Source: Rhabditophanes sp. KR3021
Lineage: Eukaryota > Nematoda > Chromadorea > Rhabditida > Alloionematidae
DNA: 64,000 nt
Assembly: GCA_963281155.1 (NCBI GenBank)
Contig: CAUJLY010000004.1
Coordinates: 186,001 to 250,000 of the forward strand
Direction: 5' to 3'
The notes beneath the pieces are model-generated. The model saw only the letters and a program-made list of their open reading frames with translations, did no database searches and was not told the DNA's origin. Shown in pieces: positions 1 through 11,742 of the stretch (its first letter is position 1; the number at the start of each line of letters is the position of its first letter). The position numbers and the translations under genes are program-made.

Positions 1-165
1 CCGAATTCAATTATCTTTCTCATTATCGTTTTTAAAAGTTTATATTTCTTCTTATTACATCTCATTAAATGTGTTGCCATCATTTAATTCTGAGTTAAAT
101 ATAATTGAATCTTTAAAGCTCTAACCAGACACACTAAAAATTTAAAAATAACAAAAAAAAGATAC

Positions 166-1173
166 CTAGTCAAATGCAAAGAAAGTATACTATCATTTAT
201 GGCCAATAAATATATTGACAGATTCAACTAATTAAAGAATCACTTTTATTGTTATTTGGACACATAAATAAATCACATGTTTGTTAGATGTCAAAGTGCC
301 TAAATCTTGAAATAATTAAATAAAGCTTTCATATTCTTTTTAAAAAACAGAACTTGATAGACAAATGATGGTGGAAGAGTAATAGATGGAAGTACTATTT
401 CATTTAACCATCTTTTGAACCATTTATTTGTTAATTATTGACCTTACCTTTGTTAGTCCATCGTATCTGGAGATATTTAAGCGAATCTTTGCTAATTATT
501 TCGACTTAAATGGATATATTCAAGGTGTTGAGTTGTGAGCAATTATAAGGTATACCAAAACTAAAGATAACTAAAGATGTGAATGCACTTAAAAGATAGT
601 CGATGCCTTAGATGTATCACATATCAAAAATGGTTTCCTTTTTGGGTGTAAAAACAATCAAAAATAGGATAAAAAGTTTATATCTCAAGGGAATAAAATA
701 CATAATATTGCGAATATTGATCAGAGAATTATCAAGTATTTTTAGGTTCTGTAAATTTTAATTAAATAGTTAAGAATGATAGTTGTTAAGATAGCTACAA
801 TGAGCAAATGCTTAGATGATTTAGAGATGACTGCATTTTACAAGAAGATTGATAAGTTTAGTATGAAGACTTTGGTGAGTCAATTGATCCAGTGATTATT
901 AAAATTTACTGAAATCAATTAGGTTAGGTGTCTTAATTAGGATTTTTCCTAGTTTCGACTAAAGGCAGTACAGAAGACCATTCAACCTACCAATGAATAC
1001 CATTTTTGTTATGTACAAACGGTCAACGTCCTTACTATTAAAGTTTTGATATAAGGAATTGATTGCAAACGTATAATTAATATTCTCAAGTGATGGATTG
1101 CAAAAAGAGATATTTGTGCAGCATACCTTCCAAAATCGACAAACAAAAAAAGTTGTTTTGAATGGTGGCGTTA
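166..1173 (+). pseudogene. Decayed tandem copy of the secreted repeat-protein gene at 2418
   Basis: This stretch aligns along its length with 2221-3224, including the promoter-side sequence (start near 166 matches start near 2221) and the 3' end (TGGATTG.. at 1094 matches TGGATTC.. at 3117). The offset is about 2.02-2.06 kb. The start ATG is lost. The TCG codon after the conserved GGTGTTGA.TTG becomes TGA near 536, and many indels break the frame. The TATAAATA element of the intact copy is also degraded. I infer an old tandem duplication in which the upstream copy lost function. It could instead be a relic of an expanded gene array. Confidence 0.85.
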
Positions 1174-2220
1174 AAATAAATGAAAAGCGTGAATAAAATA
1201 GACTAAGAAGTACATCTTTAATCTTGTCTAGTGGCAAATAATTTTTGTAATTTAAAAACCATTTGCATACAAATGTATCAATCTCATTCTGTAATTAGAT
1301 CGTTGGTAATAAATTAATATATTTTATTGTAAGGACTTGTATGGTCCTTCATTTCCAGGGCTTTGCAGTTTGTTGACACGTTTAAGAAGTTGATGGTGAC
1401 AATCGCCATATGTAGGATGCCAATTTCCTGTTAATACTTTTTGTGATCAAGCAATATTTTTGAGACTTTTAATAGTGCTTTAATATTGTGTTTCAGAGAC
1501 TTTTGATTCCTCATAAATTGTTCTGGACATTGTTTAGTGTTATGATCTTGTTGTCACAATATTTCTTATTAGATTGTTGCTTTATTTTGGGCTTTCGAAT
1601 TTTCTAATTTATGCTTTCTGTTAGACAAGTTATAATGTTTAAATGGTGTTAGTAACGTTTTATCGAGATCAGGAAGTTTGTTTATATTTGGATTTTCTTT
1701 TGATAATAGTGGAATTGAACCGCTTTGCTTTAAATAAATAATGAATAAGGTTTCCGGAGCATTTTTTGAAAAATATGTCCTTGTAATATGAAATTCAAAT
1801 CACAAAGAGGGAGTATTATTTATTAGGAACGATTAAATTTGGAGCCGAAATGTGGTAATTGAGACAATCACCTTTTCTTTTATCATTTCATAAAATGACG
1901 TTTAGCATTTACGGAACACATTCTAATTTGGAGTCAAAAGATATAAAGCTTACGTATGTATATTGCTCAAAAGTCTTTTCTATTTTCAAAACAAACAATC
2001 TCTCTGCCATCTCTTTCCTTTGGACAACTTACTTGTGTACATTCCAATTTCAAGTACCTGAATTTGGTCAACTTTAGAATAATTTTTGAAAGTCCAAATT
2101 TGATTTGATTAAAGATTGTTTCAATAACTTAATGATCCACCAAATATAATTTATTCATCCAACCATCCACAATTAGGATTCATGACCATAACTTATTAAG
2201 GTAAAATAAATACCCAATGC
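1174..2220. other. Intergenic AT-rich DNA
   Basis: No supported gene. The open frames are short, lack splice or start context, and do not resemble proteins. The downstream edge begins the sequence duplicated at 166. Confidence 0.5.
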
Positions 2221-2385
2221 CTAGTCAAACAAAAAAGTAATATTATAATTTATGATCATATTTTGACGGATTCAATAAATTGAAGCATTGCTTTTATTGA
2301 TATTTGGACAAATTTTACAAACAAAATAAATATTCTTTTAAAAAATGACAAACTTTGGAAGATAAACAATTGATAGTGGAAGTGT

Positions 2386-2393
2386 TATAAATA
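2386..2393 (+). promoter_or_regulatory. TATA-box-like element TATAAATA
   Basis: TATAAATA lies 32 nt before the ATG at 2418, a plausible core-promoter spacing with a very short 5' UTR. The equivalent site in the decayed upstream copy is mutated. The assignment rests on motif and position only. Confidence 0.5.
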
Positions 2394-2417
2394 GAAGTAT
2401 GTTTTAACAAAAATATA

Positions 2418-3224
2418 ATGATGGTTAGAAAGGCTTTTTTGTTGATTTTGGTTATTGGGTGTACGTTTGTTAGTCCGTTTTTGGAGATACGCGAACGAAT
2501 GTATGGACAGAAGTTTGACTTAAATGCATACATTCAAGGTGTTGACTTGTCGCCAATCATAAAGATTATTAAGGATATAGACGGAGATGCAATTAAGAAG
2601 TTTTTAGATTCACTAGACTTATCAATTGTACAGAGTTTAGTACCTTCATTTGATGCAAAGTCAATCCAGAGGACCATACGAAGTCTGGATGTAAAAGGAA
2701 TCATACGCACCGTCAAGATGGTCGATCCTAACTTCATCAAACATATTTTACGTTCCATAAACTTTAATGATATGCTTAATAAAATTCCAACTATTGAGAC
2801 GGCTCCAATGATCAAGTGCTTGGATGATATTAGTGTAGATCAGATAAAAATGTCAATTGACCAGTTTGATGTCAAACCTGTCCTCGATGTTGTCAAGTCC
2901 ATTGATCCGGCTATTATTAAGAATTTCCTCAAGTCGATTGACTTAAGTGGCATTGTTAATATAATTCCTGGTTTCGATTATAAATTAGTGCAGAATACAA
3001 TCCAAAATTTGCCGATCGACATGATTTTTGGAATTATACAGACAATTGATGGCAATGCTATCAAAGGTCTCGTTAAGGGAATCGATTTTAAGGCTATACT
3101 CAATGTCGTCAAGTCATGGATTCCAAAGAAGGATATTTGTGCGGCAGACATCTTGCAACAGGTACTGCCTCCCCAAACAACCACACCAGCTCCAGCTAAA
3201 AAGAGAGGATGGTGGGGACGTTAA
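2418..3224 (+). CDS. Secreted protein with about 48-residue internal repeats, family not recognised
   Basis: This is a single-exon 268-residue protein. Residues 1-20 form a signal peptide (basic MMVRK, then a leucine/isoleucine core), so secretion is inferred. The mature part is three full repeats and a partial one, of about 48, 60, 48 and 30 residues. Each begins near an (I/V)D(P/G)xxIK motif, passes an 'S(I/L)(D/N)' turn and a P..(D/E) step, and ends in (V/I)(V/I)K. The hydrophobic spacing suggests an alpha solenoid or an amphipathic lipid-binding helix bundle. The C-terminal tail is Pro/Thr-rich, then ends in a basic, Trp/Gly-containing stretch. There are few cysteines. The ATG at 2418 is chosen because it sits just after a TATA element. 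A second Met follows immediately. No enzymatic motif is visible. Confidence 0.8.
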   Translation: MMVRKAFLLILVIGCTFVSPFLEIRERMYGQKFDLNAYIQGVDLSPIIKIIKDIDGDAIKKFLDSLDLSIVQSLVPSFDAKSIQRTIRSLDVKGIIRTVKMVDPNFIKHILRSINFNDMLNKIPTIETAPMIKCLDDISVDQIKMSIDQFDVKPVLDVVKSIDPAIIKNFLKSIDLSGIVNIIPGFDYKLVQNTIQNLPIDMIFGIIQTIDGNAIKGLVKGIDFKAILNVVKSWIPKKDICAADILQQVLPPQTTTPAPAKKRGWWGR

Positions 3225-3479
3225 TAGGAATGAGTCTATCTTTTTTTGTTATATAAGTGTAGTATATTCCGGCACAAATAAATATAAATAAATCTTTTAC
3301 TTTGATCCACCATTTATGATGACTGTTGTCAACCAAAAATGTTGTCATTTATAATACTGTTCACAGTATCCGGTTATTTATTAAAGCTCTAAAAATGTCC
3401 ACCAAATAACAACAGTTTTGGCACGATATATGTCTACTCTGCCAACTAACACACATTTTATCTTGATCCCACAATTTGA

Positions 3480-4520
3480 AAAAGTTAATATGATACTCCA
3501 TAATATAGCATCTCAGCCATTGTAAATAGACCATCTAAACGTATATCATCAGACTTGTCCGGCCAGAAGTATTTAAATGTGTTGATCAGCCATTCTATTC
3601 TTTCACATCTATTCACTATAATACTTTCTAAAAACGTCTGGTCACCCAATTTTGATAATCGGCACACAAAAGTAGTAATAAGTTAAGTATAGACGCCAAA
3701 CTTTGGTTCATATTTTGCTAATATCAATTCGGCTTTTGTTAATTTCAATTAAATCTCCCCACACAGCCATCTTATCACTCTTTTTTGTAAACAAGTAGTT
3801 TAATGCATGGACTTGTTTATCATTTCTTAATTCTTATCACTCTTTTTTGATATCTCATCAACCCAATCTACACATCTATAGTTCCCTAAATTGTTTAAAG
3901 TGCATAGCGACTGTTATTTTTTACTATCATTAATAGAAAGCGTTTAATCAACACATCTTTATATGAAAGTATATGAAAGAAGATCAATTTTTTGACCATC
4001 TGGCGACTTTTGCAATATTCATTTTTGATTGAAGCAAAAGAAACCGTAAAAGACACATCACTATACATATTCCTTTTTGTAATAAATGCTTTTTTGTTGA
4101 TAAACCTCTATTCATACCCTTAATCATATTTGTGGGTTCATTCCTTTTGCTTATATTTTACATTATTTTTATACATCTAAACACATTTACGTAATCTATA
4201 ACATACAACTTCTGCCTCTTCTCTAATGAATGGTGGTAACTTTTTCGCGTTTTGCAATCACTTTAAGATCGCCATTACTAAAGTGTGGTATAATTCATCA
4301 CCGACTTGTATATTCTTCTGTTTAGAGTAAGTTATAGATAGATACATTTGTAATGTAATTAACAGATATTACATAGGCTTAAACAGTCGTCTGCTCTTGC
4401 CTTTCTAAAAAAGATCTGGTCCTCTTTTATCTTGATCCAAAGCGGACTTAGAACATTACACTACTTTAGATTATTGTGTCTTGCCATTTAAATTTAGACA
4501 TTCTTTTGGATCATTCTATA
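3480..4520 (-). pseudogene. Degraded antisense coding relic
   Basis: On the minus strand several overlapping short frames read like protein but are broken by frameshifts and stops. The longest piece, 3667-3485, includes residues such as CERIEWLINTFKYFWPDK and FTMAEMLYYG. Just upstream, frames reading MAVWGDLIEIN and KAELILAKYEPKFGVY join it only if one frameshift and one stop are ignored. Further pieces continue to about 4.5 kb (for example PPFIREEAEVVCYRLRKCV). I do not recognise the ancestral family. The judgement rests on amino-acid composition and continuity, so a spliced gene with unusual introns is not excluded. Confidence 0.4.
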
Positions 4521-4711
4521 CATCTTGTCTTGACAACAAATCAAATTTTTACTTATTCTAACATTATTTAACCTTACAAAGCAACCATCATCTAATGGTT
4601 GTTTAATTATCGCTATCACGGTAAAATAACTATACCCAATAGTTATAACGATTAATCACTTCTTTTTACATCTATTTTATGCATCATCCTTTTTAGTATT
4701 ACCATTGAGAG

Positions 4712-7700
4712 ATGATTCCTGTTGCCAAAATAGGGAGATGGGTGGTGATACTGTTAAGTATTACCTCCTTAACAAACCCCCAACCCGCCGAATTTACCCC
4801 ATCAATTGATCCTGAACACTTTGAACCCACAAAAGATCCTTGTTATGATTTTTCGGGCAAGCCGCAAAGATGTGTGCCTGACTTTATAAATGCTGCCTTC
4901 AACAGATACGTTCACGTAACTAACACTTGCGGTGAAAGACAACCGATCGAGTATTGTGCCCAATCAAAGGTAATCGGCAACATGCGCAAAACTTGTGAAT
5001 TTTGTGATGCCCGAGTCAGTTACATGGCACATCCCGCCACCTTCCTCACCGATTTCAATAGTCCCGAAAATGAGACTTGGTGGCAGTCTGAGACCATGAA
5101 TGAAAACATCCAATATCCTCAGTCTGTTAATTTGACCCTTAAACTTGGCAAGTCTTACGATGTTACTTATGTTAGGCTAAAGTTTGTATCACCAAGGCCA
5201 GAGTCATTTGCTATCTTTAAAAAGACTCACCCAGATGATGAATGGATTCCGTGGCAATATTATTCGGCTTCTTGTAGATCCACTTATAAGTTGGCTGAAA
5301 AGTCGCCTATCTTACCTAATCAGGAGGATGTTGCTCAATGTACCAGGGAATATTCAGACATATCACCATTGACTGGAGGGAATATCGCTTTCTCAACATT
5401 AGAAGGTATTTTTACAAAAAATTAATCGGCTCACAAAATTAAATTTGTATTTAATACTTTAAAACATATTTAAGGAGGGTGCAATTAGCTAAATTATTAA
5501 AATAACTCCATCCCCACTTCTCTACTTTTGTCAGGATCCATGAAACTAACAAGTTGTATAGTTGCTTTTACGGAATCGGAATTAGTGATATGACTATCAT
5601 AGCCATTCATCAAGATGACGTCCACATTCTCACCCATATTTTTTGAAGGATAGGTCTTTTTGAGGATGCCCACTTTTCTTCTGCATTTGCCAACTGATCG
5701 AGAAGAATCTTTCCTTCTTCCAAAAACATATCCCCATATATTAGCCAAATTGTAATCATATTGATACATCAAAGGAATCAGCCAAATGATACATTTCATT
5801 GTCGGAGATACAATTTCGGCCTGAGTTGCGATAATTATAATTAGAGACTTCAACAAAAAGCACTAAAAATCTTCCTTCCCACCCAACATCTTCACAACCT
5901 TTTCCAAATCCATCCAAAAATGTGCCCTTCTCTTAACTGGTTGATTTGGACATAGGAAGTATCGTTTTGACTGGTTTGCCAGACAAGTGTCTCGGTTCTT
6001 ATTTAACTTCTCCTAGCTGAAAGAGGATGTATCAATTTGAATTTAAAGTTATGAGAAACAACAGCTTTTGCACCTTTTGGAGGGTGATATTGTTGGCTGT
6101 TGGGATGGATGGGGTGTGTTCAGGAAGTGGGAAGAACATTTCCTTCCAAACAAACATGATAGGTCTTTTGATTTTGTTTGACTTTTTTTGTTCTTCCATT
6201 TTGGAATAATAAAGGCACAAGAGGCGATTTCCTGAACACTGAAATTAACAAAAAATAATACTTACTCAACTGGCCTCAAAAACCTCCTCCAAATAAAAGA
6301 GCCCTACCACATTAAAATTTAAAAAAACCAAGTTTTAAAGAATTACCAAAAAAATTATTTATTAATATTATTTTCAAAACAACACAGGTCGCCCATCTGC
6401 TCATAATTTCGAAGAAAATGACCAACTTCAGGAGTTTGTTACGGCCTCAGAGATTATGGTTGTCTTCAATAGGATGAATACGTTTGGAGACGAATTGTTT
6501 CAAGTAAGTTTGGGGTGATGGGTGGAGAGGTGCATGTATGCGGGAGGGATTTATTAAGTTCCGAGATACAAAGGTTATGGTCGTAGAGGGGTGATGTATT
6601 CTGATTAGACAGGGTAGAAGAAGCCTTTTATAATAGATGTCACCTCCGACAAGATGGCACTGTCAGCAAAGTTGTTGATGATGAGAGCGGGAACATCTCT
6701 ATTAAGCTCCGAGTCTAAAAATATGTATACTTAATATTATAATTGCCTTTTTAGGACACCAGGGTTCTCAAATCTTACTATTATGCAGTGTCAGATTTTG
6801 CAGTTGGAGGTAATTTGGGATAAAATGAACTTAGTTTGAAAAGAAAAACACAAATCCTTTTAATAATTTAGGATTCAAAAATGTGTACAACAAATCTTAA
6901 TTAATTTCCATTTCAGCTCGATGCAAATGTAATGGCCATGCCTCTGAATGTGTAAGAAGTACAGGGGCTGGGCAGGAGAACTTAGTTTGCTCATGCCAAC
7001 ATTTCACAGCTGGAGCTGATGTATGTTTGATTAGATAAATTTTAATAATAACTTTGCCGTTGATTTTTAGTGTAACGAATGTGCCCCATTCTACAACGAC
7101 AGAAAATGGAAGCCAGCCACATCGAATGAGGCCAACGAGTGCGTAGCTTGTGACTGTAATAACTTGTCTAATAGATGTTATTATGATGAAGTGTTGTATG
7201 AAAAGACCGGTCGAGGAGGTCATTGTATTGACTGTGCTGGTGAGTTGCTTTTCAAGTTTATTAATTAAAATCTACCAAAAACAGTATTAATATTCCACTA
7301 AAATTAATTAGAATCACTAATAGACATATAAGTAACAAGCATTCGGCTAAATTCAAAATTGATAAAATGATAAACTGTTCATCTAATATTTTATTTTTGT
7401 AGGAAATACTAAAGGAGCCCACGTAAGTCTACTTAATCTGAATGAAGGTAACTTTTTTAGTGCGAAGAATGTGCCCTTGATCACTGGAGAAGGCCAGGAG
7501 AACATTTCTGTGTTGCCTGCAAATGCCACCAACTCGGCTCAACCTCCACTCAATGTAACGCCGACGGTCTATGCACCTGCAAGCCAGGAGTTGGAGGAGC
7601 GGCCTGTGACCGTTGCCTGCCAGGGTTCTTTGATTTCGGCCCAAATGGATGCAGAGATTGCGGTTGTGATGTTAGCGGAAGTGCCAACAACACCCCTACC

Positions 7701-10700
7701 TGCCAATCATTTACCGGAGATTGTGCATGCAAGGGCAATGTGGAGGGAAAACAATGCTCAAAGTGTAAACCAGTAAGTTATTTTGTTATCTAGATAAAGT
7801 GATTACATTTATGCCAGGGTTACTTCAACTTGTCTCCAGACAACGAATTCGGATGTACTCCTTGCTTCTGTTACGGCCACTCTTCCATTTGTTCTTCTAC
7901 CGAGGGATTTTTTGCAAACAATATAACGTCAACTTTCGAAAACGACAAAGAAAAGTGGACAGCCACCTCGATGAAAGGCATTGGAAACAGCACCTATGCC
8001 GAAATGGACAAAGCCATTGCCGTTCGCAACGACGCCCACAACATCCCCTCTTACTTTAATGCACCCGAAGAATATCTGGGCGACCAAAGAGCCTCCTACA
8101 ACCAGTACCTGACCTTCACCCTAAAAACGCAACTTAACTACCCTCATCCTAGTCCCAAAGACATAGTGATCGTTGGTGGAGATGGCCAAGAATTGTCCCT
8201 ACCCATAACAGCTCAAAAAAACGGAATGCCTAGTCAGGTAGAACAAACTTTCAGATATAAGATCCATGCAAGTGGCGAGTATCAATGGACTCCTAAGTTG
8301 AATGATATAGACTTTATTGCTGTACTTAGTAATGTGACGGCCATCAAAATTAGAGCCACTTACAATCCAATGGATGTCGGCTTTTTGAGTCACATTTCGA
8401 TGGGATCCGCCACCTTGTCCCCAACAGAAACAGACATTGCTCCTGCTGGGTGGGTCGAGACGTGCTCATGTCTAGAAGGATATGTAGGCCAGTTTTGCGA
8501 AAGTTGTGCCGATGGCTATAGAAGAGAAAAGAAGTTTGGAGGTGCCTTCAACAGGTGTGTGAAGTGCGAATGCAACACCCACTCAGACTCATGTGACCAA
8601 GAATCTCATGCCTGTTTGTGTGAACATAACACTGATGGAACTAACTGTGAACGTTGTGCCAGAGGTTACTATGGCAATGCACTCCTAGGCAAGGCTGACG
8701 ACTGTGCCAAGTGTGGTTGTCCAAATGAGGGACCTTGTGTGTTGCATACTGACGGCCAAATCATTTGCACCGAGTGTGAAACAGGATACTCTGGTAACTT
8801 TCAACAACCCTTTTTGTTCTTCATTTAATTTTGTTTAGGAAGAAAGTGTAACGAATGTTCGGATGGTTATTTTGGAAATCCGGCGGAGGGAATTCCTTGT
8901 CAGGAATGTAATTGCAACGGAAACATGGATGCTAATGCCATTGGCAATTGTGATGTCGTGTCGGGAGGTATGTTCAGTAGAATATTGCCAACATATTAAT
9001 CGAGTTTTGAATGATTGAAGTTGGTTATGTAATACTTTTTGATTGATTCAATTTGACTGATGCTTTTATCTTTTGTTATTAAAACTTTTTAGAATGCAAA
9101 AAGTGCGAATACCACACCACGGGCTTCAACTGCGAAAAATGCCAAGCCGGCTTTTGGGGAGAGCCACTAGCCGACCTCAAAGGAGACTGCCAACCCTGCC
9201 AATGCTTTTCCCAAGGAACAATCAGACCCTCTGCCGACTACACTGTCCTGGAATGTTCCCAAGAAGACGGGCAATGTGAGTGTCAAAGTCACGTCGTCGG
9301 TCCCCAATGTAATTTGTGTGAAGATGGCTACTTTAACATCACCTCAGGAAGTGGGTGTGAGTCGTGTGATTGTGATCCTGTTGGAAGTTTGAATGTGACT
9401 TGTGACATCGGAACAGGCCAATGTCTTTGCAAGGAAGGAGTTAGTGGGAGGAGGTGTGATAAGTGTGATGCTTTGTACTTTGGGTTCAGCAATACGGGCT
9501 GCAGTGCTTGTGATTGTAATCCGGTTGGGAGTGAAAACTTGCAATGTGACAAGGAAAATGGGCAATGCTTGTGTAAGGATAATGTCGAGTCTAGGCAATG
9601 TGGGACTTGCATTGAGAACCGTTACAATTTGCAAGGAGGATGTTTGGCTTGCGATGAGTGTTATAATGTCATCCAGTCTCGTACTAATGAGTACCGAGAC
9701 AAATTCGCTCTCCTTAATACGACTTTACATGAGATCATCGAGAATCCAGTTGAAATTAACGACGACAAGTTTGATGCTAAGGTGAAAGAAGTTTTGGCTC
9801 TAGTCAAAAAGACTCACGATAATGTTATGACTAATCTTGGAGATGATTCCGTTATCGTTGGCCAAGTCCATACTTTGAGAGACAACCTTAAGGATGCTGA
9901 TGAGATGCTTAAACAAGTTGACGTTATTGTCAACAAGGTACGCGAAAAGAGTTACGATGGAGGATTGTTGATGAGAGAATGGCGTAATACTAAAGAAAAT
10001 GCCCTTGGTGAAATCAAGGCTGCCCGTGAATATTTGGAAAGAGAAGGTGCCTCCGCTTGGGATCGTGCTGAGGAAGCTGCCAAGAAGTATGGAGACCAAT
10101 CTGAAACTCTTAGTAAAATTGCACAAGAAGCTCGTGAATTGGCTGAAAAACAAGAAGAAAAAGCTAACCAAATCGCTCAACTGTCCGACAAATCCAAAGC
10201 TCTTTCCCAACAAGCTCTAACCGAAACCAAGGATGCCATTTACGGCAACGAACAAACTAGCATCCAAATCAACAAGTTGCAAGAAGACTTAAACTTAGCC
10301 CGTAACCTTGTCAATCAAACCAGAATGTTGTCTGAAGATCAACAAAAGGAAGCTGCTAATGCCAACAGAGCTGCTGCTGAAACTCTGAACTTAGCTATGG
10401 AGCTCAAAATTCCTGACCTCGACATCAATAACTTTGTGAAAGAAGCTAAGACAGTTTTAGAAAGTGCAGATCAAACAAAAGAACACGTGAAGAGTGAGGT
10501 CCACAAAAATAAGGAAGACGTTGAAGAGATTGAACGGCTACGTAATGAAGTCCAAGCTGAACTTGATGAAGCCAAACAACACCAGAAGCAAAATGACCAA
10601 TTGTTGAGTGAAATCAATGGGTCCAAGGAACGTGCTTTGAAGGCTGTTGAAAACACGGACAATGTATTTGAGGAAGCTGCCAAGACTCTCCAACTTCTGA

Positions 10701-11469
10701 AAGACTTCCAAAGCAACGTAGATGAAAATAAGGGAGATGCCTTGGATAGTTTAGGGAAAATTGATAAAATCAAGGAAAGGCTAGTGGAAGTTGAAGGAAA
10801 AGCTGATGCCACTCAAGTCAATATTGGCGGTGCTTTGTTTGATGCTGAAACTGCCCAAAAGATTTCTGAAGCTGCTGAGGTTGAAGTAAAGGAGATCCTG
10901 GAAAAGGCTAGGAAAATGAGAGAGGAAACTGAAGCCACTAAGGTCAAATCAGCTGCTGTTCTGGAGGAAACAAAGCGAATCGAAAAGGCGATTGAAAAAA
11001 GCAAGCTTGACTTGGAGGAATTCAAAAATGGAGCCAAATCAAATGGAGCCAAAGGAGAGGAAGCTGTAACGGTAGCTTCTAACGCTGACAACTTAGCCAA
11101 CAATGTAAACAAAACATTAGTTGATGCTACTGAACGAATTCAACACGTCTTGAACTCGTTGCAGAGTCTGGATAACGTCAACAACGAAGAGCTGGATGTT
11201 TTGGAGGCGAAATTGAAGGAAGCCGAAAGCGTATTCAACGATAATAAATTGGACTCAAAAGTAAGTTATCAACTTTAATCGGCTCATCTAATGATCTCTT
11301 TTAGTTGCAAGCACTAAGAAACCTAAAGAAAGAACAAGACAAGACGATCGGCCTCCTCAAAACGGAACTTGATTCTCTGAAGGCAGATGCAGAAAATCTT
11401 GAACAAATACAACAATCTCTTCCTAAAAAATGCTTCAATGTTGTCAGTTTAGAGCAAGAAGGACAATAA
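4712..11469 (+). CDS. Laminin subunit gamma, 11 exons
   Basis: This is a basement-membrane glycoprotein chain that assembles with alpha and beta chains. Exons: 4712-5405, 6388-6503, 6755-6809, 6917-7020, 7071-7239, 7403-7422, 7461-7772, 7818-8793, 8839-8967, 9093-11260, 11305-11469. All phases close, giving 1635 residues, close to known gamma chains. Domains in order: signal peptide; laminin N-terminal domain (to about residue 288, with the [20 protein letters not shown] hallmark); cysteine-rich LE repeats (from [13 protein letters not shown]); laminin IV (L4) domain at about 530-700; more LE repeats; then a long coiled coil from about 1045. A penultimate cysteine (LPKKCFN) probably makes the interchain disulfide. 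Intron 1 is 983 nt and the others are mostly under 240 nt. The ATG follows a CTTTTTAG that could serve as a trans-splice acceptor. Confidence 0.95.
5497..5990 (-). other. Possible nested antisense coding sequence in laminin intron 1
   Basis: The minus strand of the 983-nt first laminin intron is open from 5856 to 5497. It encodes a mixed-composition peptide including [20 protein letters not shown] and ends at a TAA. A second frame to its 5' side (about 5990-5870) contains [18 protein letters not shown] and stops near 5868. No clean splice joins them, and no ATG with good context opens the longer frame. It may be a nested gene, a relic, or chance. I do not recognise a family. Confidence 0.25.
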
Positions 11470-11742
11470 TAAGGCTATTAATAAATTAATTTTAACATAT
11501 AAAAAGGATAGTTTTAATTTTATTTTAAATGTAGTAACCGTAACTTCTTATTATTTCTCTCTGTACATAGCCTCCTCTTATCAAGTGAAGCCAATAAAAA
11601 ATTTGATCATTTGTTTGTGTTTGTTTGTCATAAATCTTCTGATCACAATGCAAATAATTGTAAATAATCGTAAAAACAGGGATTTGGTATTTAACTGTAA
11701 CAGGTATTAGTTTCTATTATTAGCTCCTTTTATTAGTTTGAT

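Noticed and set aside
9328..10213. Long antisense open frames opposite laminin LE and coiled-coil exons
   Set aside because: They mirror the biased codon use of the sense strand, lack splice or start context, and look like shadows.
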